Below are positions 46,443 through 58,255 of a DNA stretch of 64,000 bases, piece after piece. Below the pieces are notes generated by a model, which saw only the letters and a list, made by a program, of their open reading frames with translations, ran no database searches and had not been told where the DNA came from. Source of the DNA: Panagrolaimus kolymaensis (Eukaryota; Nematoda; Chromadorea; Rhabditida; Panagrolaimidae); contig JAJQJQ010000012.1 of NCBI GenBank assembly GCA_028622995.1, forward strand, positions 4,154,001 to 4,218,000, read 5' to 3'. Each line of letters starts with the position of its first letter. Position 1 is the stretch's first letter. Made by a program: the position numbers and the translations under genes.

Positions 46443-47148
46443 AATGCTACCGCTTCCTTGTGAGAGGAGTTGAAAGCACTCTGGTGAAGATTTTAAAAAA
46501 AATCGGCGTCTTTATATACGAAAAGAAAATTGAGAAGCGCATAAAAAAGGGGGAAGGACGATGCGGAAGTTGATGAGCGATAAAATAAAAAAATTCGAGT
46601 CATGTCGGCGAAAATAAAGGAATAATAAACCTGTTTAAGGAAGCAAAACGTAAAAAAAAATTTGAAGCGTAAAAAATGAAAAAAAACTAACGTAAACTGA
46701 AAGCTAGCTTTCTTTCTGCTGTTATAATAAAAAAAATCATATGCTGATGCTGATAAAGAAAAAAATAATTAATTAATTAATAACGCAACAATCAATAAAT
46801 AGCTATGTGATAGCTTTAGGCGATAAAAGAAAGATAGGTGAAATTTAAAGTTGTGAAAGCGTAAAAAAATAGAAAGAAAGAAAAGTATCTGCTGCAAATC
46901 CGATTAACGAAATTATAATTGAAAAATCTCAAAAGCAAAAGCAAATTATTAATACGATAGCAAATTTTTTCTTTCAATTTAAAAACATGAAAATCGAAAA
47001 CATTGAATGAAAATAAAGATTTTGTTTGCGGTAATTTTATTTTTAAAGTTTTACAAAATGACACCAAAAAAATAATATGCACGTTAATTTATGGGGTTAA
47101 AGCAACTTCGATTTTTACGGATCGGTTTCATCATTTTAATTAAAAATT
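46443..47148. promoter_or_regulatory. Collagen B upstream region
   Basis: About 700 bp. A TATA-like TATATAAAG (minus strand of 46509-46517) lies some 70 bp upstream of the collagen ATG, where a TATA box would be expected. No gene is supported. Confidence 0.45.
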
Positions 47149-47651
47149 TTAATGTTGTTGTTTATCGATGACAACATTATTTCCATTGCAATCAATGGAA
47201 GCGCTGCTTACAATGGGTGAAAGTTGAACAGCTTGAGTAACAAAAGCTTTAACTTGATCGCAATTTCCACTTGTGGCGGTATATCGAACAAGAAGATGAC
47301 CATCCTCATTTTCGGGTGTTTTTTGAATGGATCCAAATTGGGTAAGATCCAATTGTTGAGATTTTGAAAGTTGTTTGAGTTGTTGTCCAAGGGCAGCAAT
47401 ATCGGCAGCATTTTCATTTACATCAAAATCAAACAAAGTTGAAACTGCAACTGTAATTCCACCATCATTAGCAGAACGACGACGACGTCCACCTGGAGCC
47501 GCGGAGCTTGTTGCTGGAGGAGGAGGTGGAGGTGGAGCACATGCCTGAAAAATGAAGTATTTGGATACTGTAGCAACTTGAACGAACAAACCTGAGAGAA
47601 ATCAATGACGACAAAAGCAATGAAAAGAGCGAAGGCAATTTGTTTAAACAT
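47149..47651 (-). CDS. Small secreted protein with Pro-rich start
   Basis: Two exons, 47651-47592 and 47544-47149, give 151 residues. The first exon is a signal peptide (MFKQIAFALFIAFVVIDFSQ). It continues with ACAPPPPPPPATSS, a tribasic/tetrabasic RRRRS that could be a processing site, and a compact alpha/beta-looking domain (GITVAVSTLFDFDVNENAAD, DGHLLVRYTATSGNCDQVKA) with two further cysteines. The ACAPPPPPP start is often seen in small secreted nematode proteins, but I cannot name the family. If cut after RRRR the mature part is about 110 residues. The gene lies 250 bp from the TTAA-flanked nested element. Confidence 0.8.
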
Positions 47652-47925
47652 TTTGAAATTTACCAATGAGAATCCAAAATGATGCTTACAACTTTACTTT
47701 CGAATAGTTTTATACCCAAAGTTTGTGTTTACAAAAGCACACCTTTTCCATAAACTTTTTAATTTTTGCTTTTGAACCAATTGGGGCAATCCTTGATTTT
47801 TATCAAACACATTATTTTTTGGTGATAAAATTATTTTCAACCGTCTAAGCCATTATCTGTAATATTTACGAAAAAGGCGTCAAAACTAAACATGGCTTAA
47901 AGGGACATAGCTATTTCATGCCTTT

Positions 47926-48271
47926 TGTCACGCGGTGACAGATAAGATATTGGTGTCGTCGAGGTTTCGGTTGATAGTCCTTGGGAGTTGGTTGCATCTT
48001 CTGTAGCTGGGATTTTTCAAATAAGACAAGAACATATTCACATACATCTTTATTCAGGACAAACAACAACCAGCACAGACAAACATGTAACACACAACTA
48101 CTACTACAAAAGTGAGACAAAAGTAAAGCAAGCATAAGTATGCAAATAGGCTGCCATCTTGCTGGCTGTTTCGTTACAGGACAATCAAGAGGAGCGAGAA
48201 GTTTGAATGATAGGGGAAGCACAAGTGAGAGATTCTGCAGCAAGAGAATGTGGGAGATGAGCCACATGACA
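47926..48271 (-). repeat. LTR, left copy (346 bp)
   Basis: Starts TGTCACGCGG and ends CATGACA on the plus strand. Its open frame in this strand-pair is repeated exactly in the right LTR. Confidence 0.9.
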
Positions 48272-49478
48272 CGCCGCCACCCCATCTAAAATGTGTCCTC
48301 ACATTTTGTAAGCAAGCATACGACCAAACCACGAAGTTGAAACCATTCACATTTCTGGATCATAGAATATCCTTTCATAACACATTTCTTGGACCAAGCA
48401 TCTTTCTCCATATCGGCATCGGCATCAGTACAAGACATTAAGCATAATTGCTGTCAGGGTTTATCAAGTCTGCATCCAAGATATATTCCTTCGCCATGAG
48501 TACATAAGAACATAACCATCTTCATCCATATCACTAGCATTCAATTTCGACATAAGCTGTCATACGATCAGCACAGGGACAACGAGAACAAGCAAGTTGA
48601 TGATTTACCTGCTGTCATTGAAGCATTCGATTACAACGAAATCAAGATCATTTCATAAAAGAGCCATCGATCATACCATTGTTGAATCCATGTTGCTGTT
48701 ACCATAGTTCATCGATATAGGCCAGCCGCTCCATTCGCGTACTGTTACCATTCTTTCAGGCCAGCCACTCGCGTACTGTTACCATCGATATAGGCCAGCG
48801 GAACATAACAATAAGATCATACCATAAAGCAAGAGTACATCCAACAATCACATCATAACAAGAAGCACACAGAAGAAATTCATCATCCATAAGGAGCACA
48901 TGTATACCATCGTCGAATCCATATCGCTGTAGTGCCAGGGGAACACTATCCAAAATACGTCCTGATTATCGCCATGGTGAGAGGCACACCATTCACTTGG
49001 TTCTAAAGACCATAAAATCGCCCCATTAAAAGATCGACCAGTAACATCTCCTTCTTCTTTGCGACGAGATACACTTCATTTTCATAACATAAGACATTCA
49101 TAACACAAGAGCATTAACAATCCATAGAGTTTTCTTTACATAAACAGCAAAGTTTCTTATCCATTAGTTCAATCACAAGTTTTTTCATAGGTTCTTTACC
49201 AAGTTCATTTTCTTTCAAGACCATTTTCAAGTTCAGTTTCTTCCATTCCAGTAGTACATCACGTTCGTTGTCGGCTTCTCCATAAGCATTTCATATTCAC
49301 GAGGTTGTTTGACTTCGATTCAATCCATAGTTCCATGATTGAGATGAGCAAGAGACCATCCGACCATTACCAAGAGTTCACCAGTATTATCATCATCTTC
49401 GAATAGTTCAGCTGTTCCTTTGATTCCATTGATTGCAGCAATATTACCAAGACAGGATCAGTTGGGTAGGGCCCTCCA

Positions 49479-49824
49479 TGTCACGCGGTGACAGATAAGA
49501 TATTGGTGTCGTCGAGGTTTCGGTTGATAGTCCTTGGGAGTTGGTTGCATCTTCTGTAGCTGGGATTTTTCAAATAAGACAAGAACATATTCACATACAT
49601 CTTTATTCAGGACAAACAACAACCAGCACAGACAAACATGTAACACACAACTACTACTACAAAAGTGAGACAAAAGTAAAGCAAGCATAAGTATGCAAAT
49701 AGGCTGCCATCTTGCTGGCTGTTTCGTTACAGGACAATCAAGAGGAGCGAGAAGTTTGAATGATAGGGGAAGCACAAGTGAGAGATTCTGCAGCAAGAGA
49801 ATGTGGGAGATGAGCCACATGACA
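49479..49824 (-). repeat. LTR, right copy (346 bp)
   Basis: Same length and sequence as the left LTR by eye. Confidence 0.9.
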
Positions 49825-49998
49825 CTTTTCAAAAATTTCGATACTGGGGCTGATAGGAACAGTCGGGGCGGCGCGTGTTTGAATTACCGTGTCACTTCTG
49901 TCTTACACGGTAATTCAAACACGCGCCTTACCAAGTGTAACTTTCAGTGCCCGCAAACGAAATTTCAAAAAAGGCATGAAATAGCTATGTCCCTTTAA

Positions 49999-50348
49999 CG
50001 CATTTTTTGGACATTTATGAATCATGTATACATAATATTTTCAAAATAATGATAATTACAGTATTATTAACCAAGTAATAATAATAGCAAATAAGCAAGA
50101 ATCTGCAAAAATCAAAAATTCGAACTATTCAAGAATCTTATAATTTTAACTGTTTCAATTAATTACATCCATCAAAATCCGCATATTGCAATCCATCATT
50201 CAGCTGCGAGTATTGTAATTTTTTACTCGCGTCATTTTCATTCACTTTTGTCTTCCTCAAACATAAATTTATTTTTATTTTTTTCATCACTGACGCTTGC
50301 TTCTGAATTGTTTGTTGACTGTTCCTCCTTCAAAAAACCAACAACAAA
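49999..50348. other. Gap upstream of PITP gene
   Basis: 350 bp of AT-rich sequence with a pyrimidine-rich stretch before the ATG at 50349. No feature is supported. Confidence 0.35.
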
Positions 50349-51369
50349 ATGCTCATCAAAGTAAGTTTATTTTTTCTTCTTTTCAGTCTTTCACAATCAT
50401 TGTTTTTAGGAATATCGTTTGGTTCTTCCATTCTCAGTTGATGAATATCAACGTGGACAACTTTGGGCTGTTGCTGAATTTAGCAGAAATGAAACTGGTG
50501 GTGGAGAAGGCGTCGAAATAGTCCAGCAAGAAGAATTTACATCAACAACTTTGAAACCAGGTCAAACACTCACTGGAATTTATACTAAGAAAATTTACCG
50601 AATCAAATCAAAAGTTCCATATATCTTTCGCAAAATGTTATCCGATTCCGCTTTCATCCTTTATGAAGAAGCTTGGAATGCTTATCCTTACACTAAAACC
50701 GTCTTAACTGTATGTTGTTTTTTTTTACTGTATCTTATTTTTTTTTATCATTTGGTTTTTTAGAATCCTGATTACATGAAGAATAACTTTCGTGTTTGTG
50801 TGGAAAGCTTTCATGCTTCTGATCGTGGAGAACAACACAATGCTTTGAATTTGCCGAAAGATATGTTAAAGAAGCGAGAAGTGGTTCATTTGGATATTGC
50901 TGATGATTCTCATCTCAAAAAATGTGTAAATTTCGTTCATGCTTTAACTTCTCTAACCTTGTAACTTTTATAGGATCACAATGAAAACAACAATGTCGGT
51001 GGATTTACTTCAGAAAAAACTGGTCGTGGTCCTTTAACAAATGGATGGGCAAGAAATCATCAACCTATGATGTGTGCTTACAAAGTGGTTTCCGTTGAAT
51101 TCAAATGGTTTGGATTACAAAGTCGCATCGAAAAAGCCATCCATCAAAGTTATCCTCGTGTGTTCGTCAAATTTCATCGTGAAACTTTTTGCTGGATTGA
51201 TAAATGGTATGATCTTACTTTGGATGATGTTCGACAAATTGAAGATGAAACTGCAGCAAATTTGAAGAAACAAATTGGTGAAGGAAATATCAAAGGTACT
51301 AATGCTGCTGCTGAAGATGGTCATTCTGCTGATAACAAAAAGAAATCCGCATCTGATGAAAGTGATTAA
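50349..51369 (+). CDS. Class I phosphatidylinositol transfer protein (PITP alpha/beta-like)
   Basis: Four exons, 50349-50360, 50410-50709, 50764-50925 and 50974-51369, give 289 residues. The alignment with vertebrate PITPNA/B runs end to end: MLIKEYRLVLPFSVDEYQRG, AEFSRNETGGGEGVEIV, KVPYIFRKML, EEAWNAYPYTKTVLT, the TGRGPL loop, MCAYKVVSVEFKWFGLQ and the FHRETFCWIDKWYDLTLDD end. PITPs shuttle PI and phosphatidylcholine between membranes and supply PI for PIP signalling. The C-terminus carries an extra Asn/Ala/Lys-rich tail of about 30 residues. The first exon codes only MLIK. The gene lies right of the nested transposon and looks intact. Confidence 0.95.
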
Positions 51370-53601
51370 TTGTCTCTAAATGTATATTATATTTATATTG
51401 TATTGTATTGATGTAACACATGTGTATGTAACTTTTGTAAAATAAATGATTATCATTAATGTTTTTTTTGTTACTTTTTTACATAGAATTTTTAAACTTT
51501 TTTTCTTAGCTTGAGTCGATGAGAAAAGGCTTGACGTTGTGAATTTGAAGCAGCATCCTTACAAAAAACTTTCTTTCTCCTGCGCATTGGAATTTTTTTT
51601 TGAAATCTGTTAAAATGATAATGCCTTTCTTGGATGTTAACAAAACTCAATTACCTTTTTACAAAGAGTCATATTTTTCGCTGTTTTTATGCTTGATGAA
51701 CCACTGCACGTGTATACTGTCTTTATGACCAATGTTACTAGCTTCATTAACCTTAGAAGGAAGTGTATGAAACATGATTATTCATTTTTGAGTTTTTGCA
51801 ATTTGGTAATAAATGTTTTCCCACTTTGAGAACTTTCAATTACTTGTTTAACACATTTTTTGTTTGTTTTTCATTTAAGCGTTAAAACATTATTATTTTC
51901 TTTCACTGAAGCCTGACTGTGTATGTATGTATGTGTATGTTTGATGTTGTCATGAAGAAGTATGTAAGTAAGTAAATAAAGTAAGTAAGTTGGCAAAAAA
52001 AAAATGAGCATGTATGACAGCAGCAAAACAGGTAAAAAAAGCAGCATGTTTGACGACGATGAAGCTTTTGCTTGGTTAATCAATGCGCAAGAAAAAAAAG
52101 TAAAATGCTTATGCCATAAAAAAAGAAAGAAAGAAATGGCAAACTTAACTTTAATGGGATTTTTTAAATTAGTTTTTGGTTATTTAATTTTACCTACGAT
52201 TGATTCGTATATTTTTGAAATAAGAAAAAGTTTATTTACTTCTTATTATTTTCGCTTCAATGAAGCAATGACGTTCTTTACTTTTTGTTGTTGTATATCT
52301 TGCTTGTTTGCTTCATTGTTTCATTTATTCCGGTAAACTTTTTCAACAATTTGTTTTTCATTTTTGAAACTTCCATAAAAAGTTATTACATCGCATTAAA
52401 AAAACTTTCGATTGACGTTTATGCTTAAAAGTTGCATAAAATTAAAACTTATTAATTCATCAACACGATTCAATTTTTTTTGACAGTTGCTTTTCTGAAG
52501 CTTTGTATCGCTTTAATTTTAATTTTCAATGCGCTGCTAAAGGGTTTCTGTCGTTGTTTTCTAATTTCCTTTTTAACATTTAGAGTTAATAATCACTCAA
52601 ACCAAAATACATCAATAAATGAATTATTTTTTGTTTAATTTTTTGTTATTTTTTTCTTTAAATGAAATTATACCTTTTTCACTAACTTTGTGTATGTATG
52701 TATTTATTAACGCGACTAAAAACATACATTCACATATACAGGAGAATGAAATTTGCTTACATTTAAAATTTTGACTACAGATTTTCTTCTCACACCAAAA
52801 CGATTGTTATAAGTTAGGTGGCTAAAGTTTCGCAGAACTATGGAATATTTATTATTGTGTTGCTTTAAAAATTCACTCGGCTTAATAATTTTGGGAGTAT
52901 TAAAATGCGCAAAATTTTTATTTTTCTTCTCATTTTTTTCCAGGCCCTCTCATTTGTTTCATTAAATTTCTCAAATGTGCGGTCTCCAAAAAAAAAATAT
53001 GCCTTCCTCATCCGATCGCAACATTTTTTTTGAAAAAATTTTGTCGACTTTTTTTTCACATGAGCCTCAATAAATCACGTCATTTTATTACCAACATTTT
53101 CCATCCTTTTTACATAAAAGTCCTTTGGGGCTCAACCCTTCAACCTTATTTTTTTATTTTATAGTTTTTGACTCATTATATTTATTCATTCAAGAAAAAA
53201 TTGTCATATTTCATTTTCTAATTTGCTTTTTTCTTTCTTTCAAATTTTGTAACAACAAAAATATTAATTATTTCCAAATTTTATTATTGATTTAGCAATT
53301 TATCCTTCATAAAAACAGCTTTTGTAAATGATAATTTTTGCCACCATTGCCGCGTTTTTTTTGAGCTTATGAAATCATACGAAATTAATTTTTGCAAACT
53401 TATTTTTTGCTTTATTTTTTTTGATGATATTTTATAGTTTTGCAACAACAAAAAACATCTTTCAGAACTTTAACTTGTGGGTTGGCCTTCTTATTCTTTT
53501 CCTAAAAAATCCATTAATTATTACCTTTCGACTTCCGCTCAAACTTTCAACTAACTCCGCATTTATCCAATAAAACTCCGCCTTTATTTTTTTATTATTA
53601 A
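51370..53601. other. 2.2-kb intergenic region
   Basis: A polyadenylation-like AATAAATG is near 51442. GTATGTATGTATGTGTATG at 51920 is a small simple repeat. The 110-codon frame at 52004-52336 has no splice context, signal peptide or recognisable domain. No gene is supported; the last part should be the G-alpha promoter. Confidence 0.4.
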
Positions 53602-56600
53602 ATGGGCAATTGTGAATCTTCCACTCATGATAAACAAATCCATCCTCTCAAACCTGATCCAGTGAATCTTGCGGAAAGGGGCCTCAACGGTGAATTATCA
53701 CAATCTCCTCCACCGCATGTTTTTAATTCCATCAAAGGTGGTGTTGGCCCAGGTTTATCAATGGAAGATAAATCAACTTCAATAACTTCCAATCATAATC
53801 ATAATAATAGCTTATTAAATGTAAATAATAATTGGTTGGATGTTAAAGATGCATTAACGAGAAATCGACAAATTGAAGAACAAATTATGAAAGATCATAG
53901 AAAGCTTGAAAAAGTTATTAAATTATTACTTTTGGGTAAGTGTGTTTTTTAATTTTTAAACCTGTCAAACATTTTTGTTTGCTATTTCGATTTAATTAAA
54001 TCGATAACATTGTTGCGTGCAAATATTGCATGTTACAACAAAATACCATAACTTCTTACGTTTTTAAAAATTCAGCAATACAATTGGTTTTTATAATTGC
54101 CATCGTACTTTTTACTTTATTATAATTATTTATAAAAAATTTATGCAGCGTACATATTAATTTTATAGTTGCTTTTTGCTTTTTTGAACTCACATTTAAG
54201 TTAGCACAAAAGAATAACAAATTTATAGAAACTTTTTATAAGAGATTTAGAAGCTGAAATAATAGAGAAAAAATTAATAATTTATTTGATGTGCCCAGTG
54301 TAAAATATAGGAAATTTAAGTCCTTTGGTTTCAATATTTATTAAGCACAGATCGGCCGATCGGCTGTTTACATTTCGATGGATAGTTCACAAGTGAAGAA
54401 AATGCTTGCTTCGACGCTCTTTTTAACGGAGAGCGATGAAGCAGCAATAAAAAGGATGTTTTGGGAATGCATCGCTGCCGCGATCGCACACTCCCGACAA
54501 AAAGAAGAGAAAAGTTTAACAATATGTTTGGGTTAGTAACAATTTCAAACGATATGAAATGTTTCAAAAGTTTTTCAAATAAAGTTACAATTTAAGTTTA
54601 GCTTATTTTTGGATTAAGGTTTTTTAACAAACAATCAAAAATTAGAGGAAGCAAAGTTAGTGACACCGGAATTTCACTATCTGTTCTCATGACAGCGGCG
54701 TTGCCGAAATATCAATGGATCAACGGATGGCTCTAAGGAAGCAAAAATATCCACGAATGACCAAGTATTTTTTGATGAAACTTTGCGGTTCACTATGTCC
54801 TCCCATGATTGTTGTTCAGTAATATTAAAAGTATGTTGATGAGCAATAAATGGCATGATGAAAATGATGTCAAAAGAAATCCAAGTTTCGGTGGCTAGGC
54901 ATCTCAATCTCTCACGGAATTTAACGTATCCTTTCTAGCAATAGCCCATACATAAATGCCATTTCAAAGGCGAGGTAGTCAACTATCTTGATTCGTAACA
55001 GCGACCATTCAAAATAAACATTGAGATTTCTTTGACCATGAATAATTAACAACAATGTGAGACACATTTTTGGCGTAGACTCACAGATGTTTGATGTGGT
55101 CATTATTGCATAAATTAAGATAAAAATTAAGGAAATCGCAAATACCATGCAGCGATCCCTCCCGGCAAAAAAATAAGCGACGATGAAGTTAATGGTGAAA
55201 ATTTTAGGTTTTTGACTTGTGAGGTAAAAAACACCATTAAATAGATGACAGTTTCGATACATACACTGCTTTTTCAGCAATGCAGATGGCTAGAGCCCCC
55301 ATGTAAAATATAGGAAATTTAAGTCCTTTGGTTTCAATATTTATTAAGCACAGATCGGCCGATCGGCTGTTTACATTTCGATGGATAGTTCACAAGTGAA
55401 GAAAATGCTTGCTTCGACGCTCTTTTTAACGGAGAGCGATGAAGCAGCAATAAAAAGGATGTTTTGGGAATGCATCGCTGCCGCGATCGCACACTCCCGA
55501 CAAAAAGAAGAGAAAAGTTTAACAATATGTTTGGGTTAGTAACAATTTCAAACGATATGAAATGTTTCAAAAGTTTTTCAAATAAAGTTACAATTTAAGT
55601 TTAGCTTATTTTTGGATTAAGGTTTTTTAACAAACAATCAAAAATTAGAGGAAGCAAAGTTAGTGACACCGGAATTTCACTATCTGTTCTCATGACAGCG
55701 GCGTTGCCGAAATATCAATGGATCAACGGATGGCTCTAAGGAAGCAAAAATATCCACGAATGACCAAGTATTTTTTGATGAAACTTTGCGGTTCACTATG
55801 TCCCATGATTGTTGTTCAGTAATATTAAAAGTATGTTGATGAGCAATAAATGGCATGATGAAAATGATGTCAAAAGAAATCCAAGTTTCGGTGGCTAGGC
55901 ATCTCAATCTCTCACGGAATTTAACGTATCCTTTCTAGCAATAGCCCATACATAAATGCCATTTCAAAGGCGAGGTAGTCAACTATCTTGATTCGTAACA
56001 GCGACCATTCAAAATAAACATTGAGATTTCTTTGACCATGAATAATTAACAACAATGTGAGACACATTTTTGGCGTAGACTCACAGATGTTTGATGTGGT
56101 CATTATTGCATAAATTAAGATAAAAATTAAGGAAATCGCAAATACCATGCAGCGATCCCTCCCGGCAAAAAAATAAGCGACGATGAAGTTAATGGTGAAA
56201 ATTTTAGGTTTTTGACTTGTGAGGTAAAAAACACCATTAAATAGATGACAGTTTCGATACATACACTGCTTTTTCAGCAATGCAGATGGCTAGAGCCCCC
56301 ATGTAAAATATAGGAAATTTAAGTCCTTTGGTTTCAATATTTATTAAGCACAGATCGGCCGATCGGCTGTTTACATTTCGATGGATAGTTCACAAGTGAA
56401 GAAAATGCTTGCTTCGACGCTCTTTTTAACGGAGAGCGATGAAGCAGCAATAAAAAGGATGTTTTGGGAATGCATCGCTGCCGCGATCGCACACCCAGAT
56501 GTCCATAATTAATGTTTGAAAAGCCATAATTATAAAAGAATCAAAAATCTTTTTTTCTAACATGAAAAATTTCAGGTCCAGCAGAATCAGGAAAATCCAC

Positions 56601-58255
56601 AATTTTGAAGCAAATTAAAATTATTCATTTGCATGGATTTTCAATGGCAGATTTGGGAGAGAAAAAGCCTTTAATTTTTAGAAATATATATGAATCCATT
56701 GTTCAATTGGTTAAAGGAGCAAGTGCTTTAAATTTTGATTTACCCGCACACATTATGGTTTGTTCGAATCAAGACGTTGAGAGAGAGATGCTTAAGCATT
56801 CAGTTTTCAGACAGATATTGATACATTCTTTTCATTTTTTTCTGAATATCAATTTGGTGATCAAATGGAATTCCCTAAAACTATGTATCCTGTTGTTAAA
56901 AGAATATGGGCAGAAGAAAAAATTAAAGAAGTTTATCACCAACGAAGTGATGTTTATGTTATGGATTGCGCAAAATAGTTAGTAACTTTTCACTTAGCCC
57001 AAAATTAAAGTGATCGGTTTTTAGCTTTCTTGAAAATATTGATAGAATATGCAGTGAATCATATATTCCAACAACCTCGGATGTATTAAATTCACGACAA
57101 CAAACTATTGGAGTTTCAGAATTGAGATATAATTATAAGGATTTGGAATTTAGAATTTTTGATGTTGGAGGTCAAAAGAATCAACGACGTAAATGGATTC
57201 ATTTATTTGATAATGTTACTTCCATTGTAAGTGGCTTTATACCTTAAAAATTGGAAAATTATGAAAACGGTCCAAAGCTAAGCAATTTTATTTTTCATGC
57301 CAGAAGTATCTGAACATGTTTTTCACACTAACTAACTTTTTCGTATTTTTTAAACAAATAAATCCCAAATTCGTTGAAATTTCGTTATGACGATAATTTG
57401 TAGTATTTGATCATCATATTAAAATGCATTTTCAAATCAAGTTTATTTTTAAAACAACCTTTTAATAAGCGACATTTTGAGCAATCAACTCATAAAAAAT
57501 TTAAACACGCAAAAGTACATATATCCCTGGTGGCCTTATTCCCTTATGAGTTTCTTTTTCGTGCTTCGGTTATTAATGTTTTTGTGCGTTTTAATTTCGC
57601 CGCATAAACAAACCAATTAAAAAAATGCTTATCTTTTTTTGTTTTGTTTTGCAAAGAAGCATTTTTACAAAATAATAACACTTTCTAAAAGCATTGTTGT
57701 TTGTTTTTCAGTTTTTCATAGCTGCAATATCTGAATATGATACTTTTATGCGTGAAGATTCTTCTACCGTAAGCTTTTTTGCCTTATCTTTATTGTTTCT
57801 AGTTAAAAATACTTTTGTAGAATCGTTTAAAAGATGCATTACATTTATTTCGATGGATTGGAAATAATGATTTATTTACAAAAGTTCAAATGATATTATT
57901 TTTAAATAAACGAGATATATTTGCTGAAAAAATTGGGAACGTCCCATTAACTGTTTGCTTTCCAAATTATCGATGTAAGTTTTTTTACTTTTGTAATAAT
58001 CTTCTTAACTTTGGCAACTATGATTTTCATGCAAAGGCATAAATTAAGTTTAAAAACAATTTTTTAGTTAAAAGTGATTACAAAAATGCCACCTCATACA
58101 TTAAAAGAAAATTTGAAGTTCAAATAACTGATCGAACCAAATTTGTTTATACTCATTTAACGTGCGCCACTGATACGGATCAAGTCCAATTTTTAATGAA
58201 TAGTATCACTGATATGATTATTGCAGAAAATTTTAAACAAACTGGAGTATTGTAA
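53602..58255 (+). CDS. Heterotrimeric G protein alpha subunit, long N-terminus
   Basis: Seven exons: 53602-53935, 56576-56757, 56811-56977, 57025-57226, 57712-57768, 57821-57974, 58068-58255. They give 427 residues, about 70 longer than usual. The start MGNCESS offers Gly2 for myristoylation and a Cys for palmitoylation. An Asn/Ser/Pro-rich insertion follows before LTRNRQIEEQIMKDHRKLEK. The GTP-binding motifs are complete: GPAESGKST, switch I with SRQQTIG (Arg and Mg-binding Thr kept), DVGGQKNQRRKW with the catalytic Gln, FLNKRD and TCATDT. The end (QTGVL) has no pertussis-toxin Cys. By family knowledge it couples a receptor to effectors; the closest worm GPA gene cannot be named. The 2640-bp first intron holds a tandem LTR array. 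Confidence 0.92.
54921..55280 (-). CDS. Hydrophobic ORF of the LTR element, copy 1
   Basis: A 119-residue frame begins 21 bp after the LTR and PBS-like site (minus strand). It has two strongly hydrophobic helices (INFIVAYFFAG, FAISLIFILIYAIMTTS) and ends LLERIR. It is preserved exactly in the second internal copy (55921-56280). That proves only a recent duplication, not selection. It does not resemble gag or pol that I know. It overlaps nothing of the host gene because it lies in an intron on the opposite strand. Confidence 0.4.
   Translation of the reverse strand: MLKKQCMYRNCHLFNGVFYLTSQKPKIFTINFIVAYFFAGRDRCMVFAISLIFILIYAIMTTSNICESTPKMCLTLLLIIHGQRNLNVYFEWSLLRIKIVDYLAFEMAFMYGLLLERIR
55921..56280 (-). 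CDS. Hydrophobic ORF of the LTR element, copy 2
   Basis: Same 119-residue frame as at 54921-55280, identical at the protein level. It is the first frame after the right LTR in the element's own orientation, where gag would normally begin. Confidence 0.4.
   Translation of the reverse strand: MLKKQCMYRNCHLFNGVFYLTSQKPKIFTINFIVAYFFAGRDRCMVFAISLIFILIYAIMTTSNICESTPKMCLTLLLIIHGQRNLNVYFEWSLLRIKIVDYLAFEMAFMYGLLLERIR

Larger units (their letters stand above)
47926..49824 (-). mobile_element. Non-autonomous LTR retrotransposon
   Basis: Two 346-bp LTRs (47926-48271 and 49479-49824) are identical by eye, begin TGTCA and end TGACA. The same 4 bp, CTTT, flanks both outer ends (47922-47925 and 49825-49828). 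The 1207-bp interior has no long frame. On the minus strand, the base after the right LTR begins TGGAGGGCCCTACCC, a primer-binding-site-like start, and GATGGGGTGGCGGCG before the left LTR is polypurine-like, so the element is oriented minus. Short coding-looking pieces remain, such as the 65-residue frame at 48953-48756. Identical LTRs mean recent insertion. Confidence 0.85.
47897..49998. mobile_element. TTAA-flanked inverted-repeat element, split by an LTR element
   Basis: Outer inverted repeats of about 29 bp are present: TTAAAGGGACATAGCTATTT at 47897 continuing to about 47925, and its complement ending at 49998. Both ends are TTAA, which could be the target duplication (piggyBac-like) or part of the TIR. 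Without the LTR insertion the element would be about 0.2 kb. Its right arm holds a 23-bp perfect hairpin (49870-49892 with 49905-49927, 12-base loop). No transposase is encoded, so it is a MITE. Confidence 0.78.
54299..56493 (-). mobile_element. Tandem LTR-internal-LTR-internal-LTR array in G-alpha intron 1
   Basis: Three 192-bp LTRs (54299-54490, 55302-55493, 56302-56493) begin TGTAAAATATAGG and end CGATCGCACA. They separate two internal segments of 811 and 808 bp that differ by eye only by a 3-bp deletion (TCCTCCCATG against TCCCATG). The array is bounded by the 5-bp target duplication CCCAG (54294-54298 and 56494-56498). On the minus strand each internal part starts TGGGGGCTCTAGCC directly after the LTR, like a primer-binding site, and CGGGAG precedes the next LTR. 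No reverse transcriptase is present, so it is a TRIM-like non-autonomous element. It is antisense to the host gene. Confidence 0.88.

Noticed and set aside
48720..48810. Tandem repeat inside the LTR element (GCGTACTGTTACCAT twice)
   Set aside because: Only two imperfect copies; probably internal rearrangement of the element, too small to annotate on its own.
52004..52336. 110-codon frame in the intergenic region
   Set aside because: No domain, no splice partners, composition of AT-rich noise apart from one hydrophobic run.
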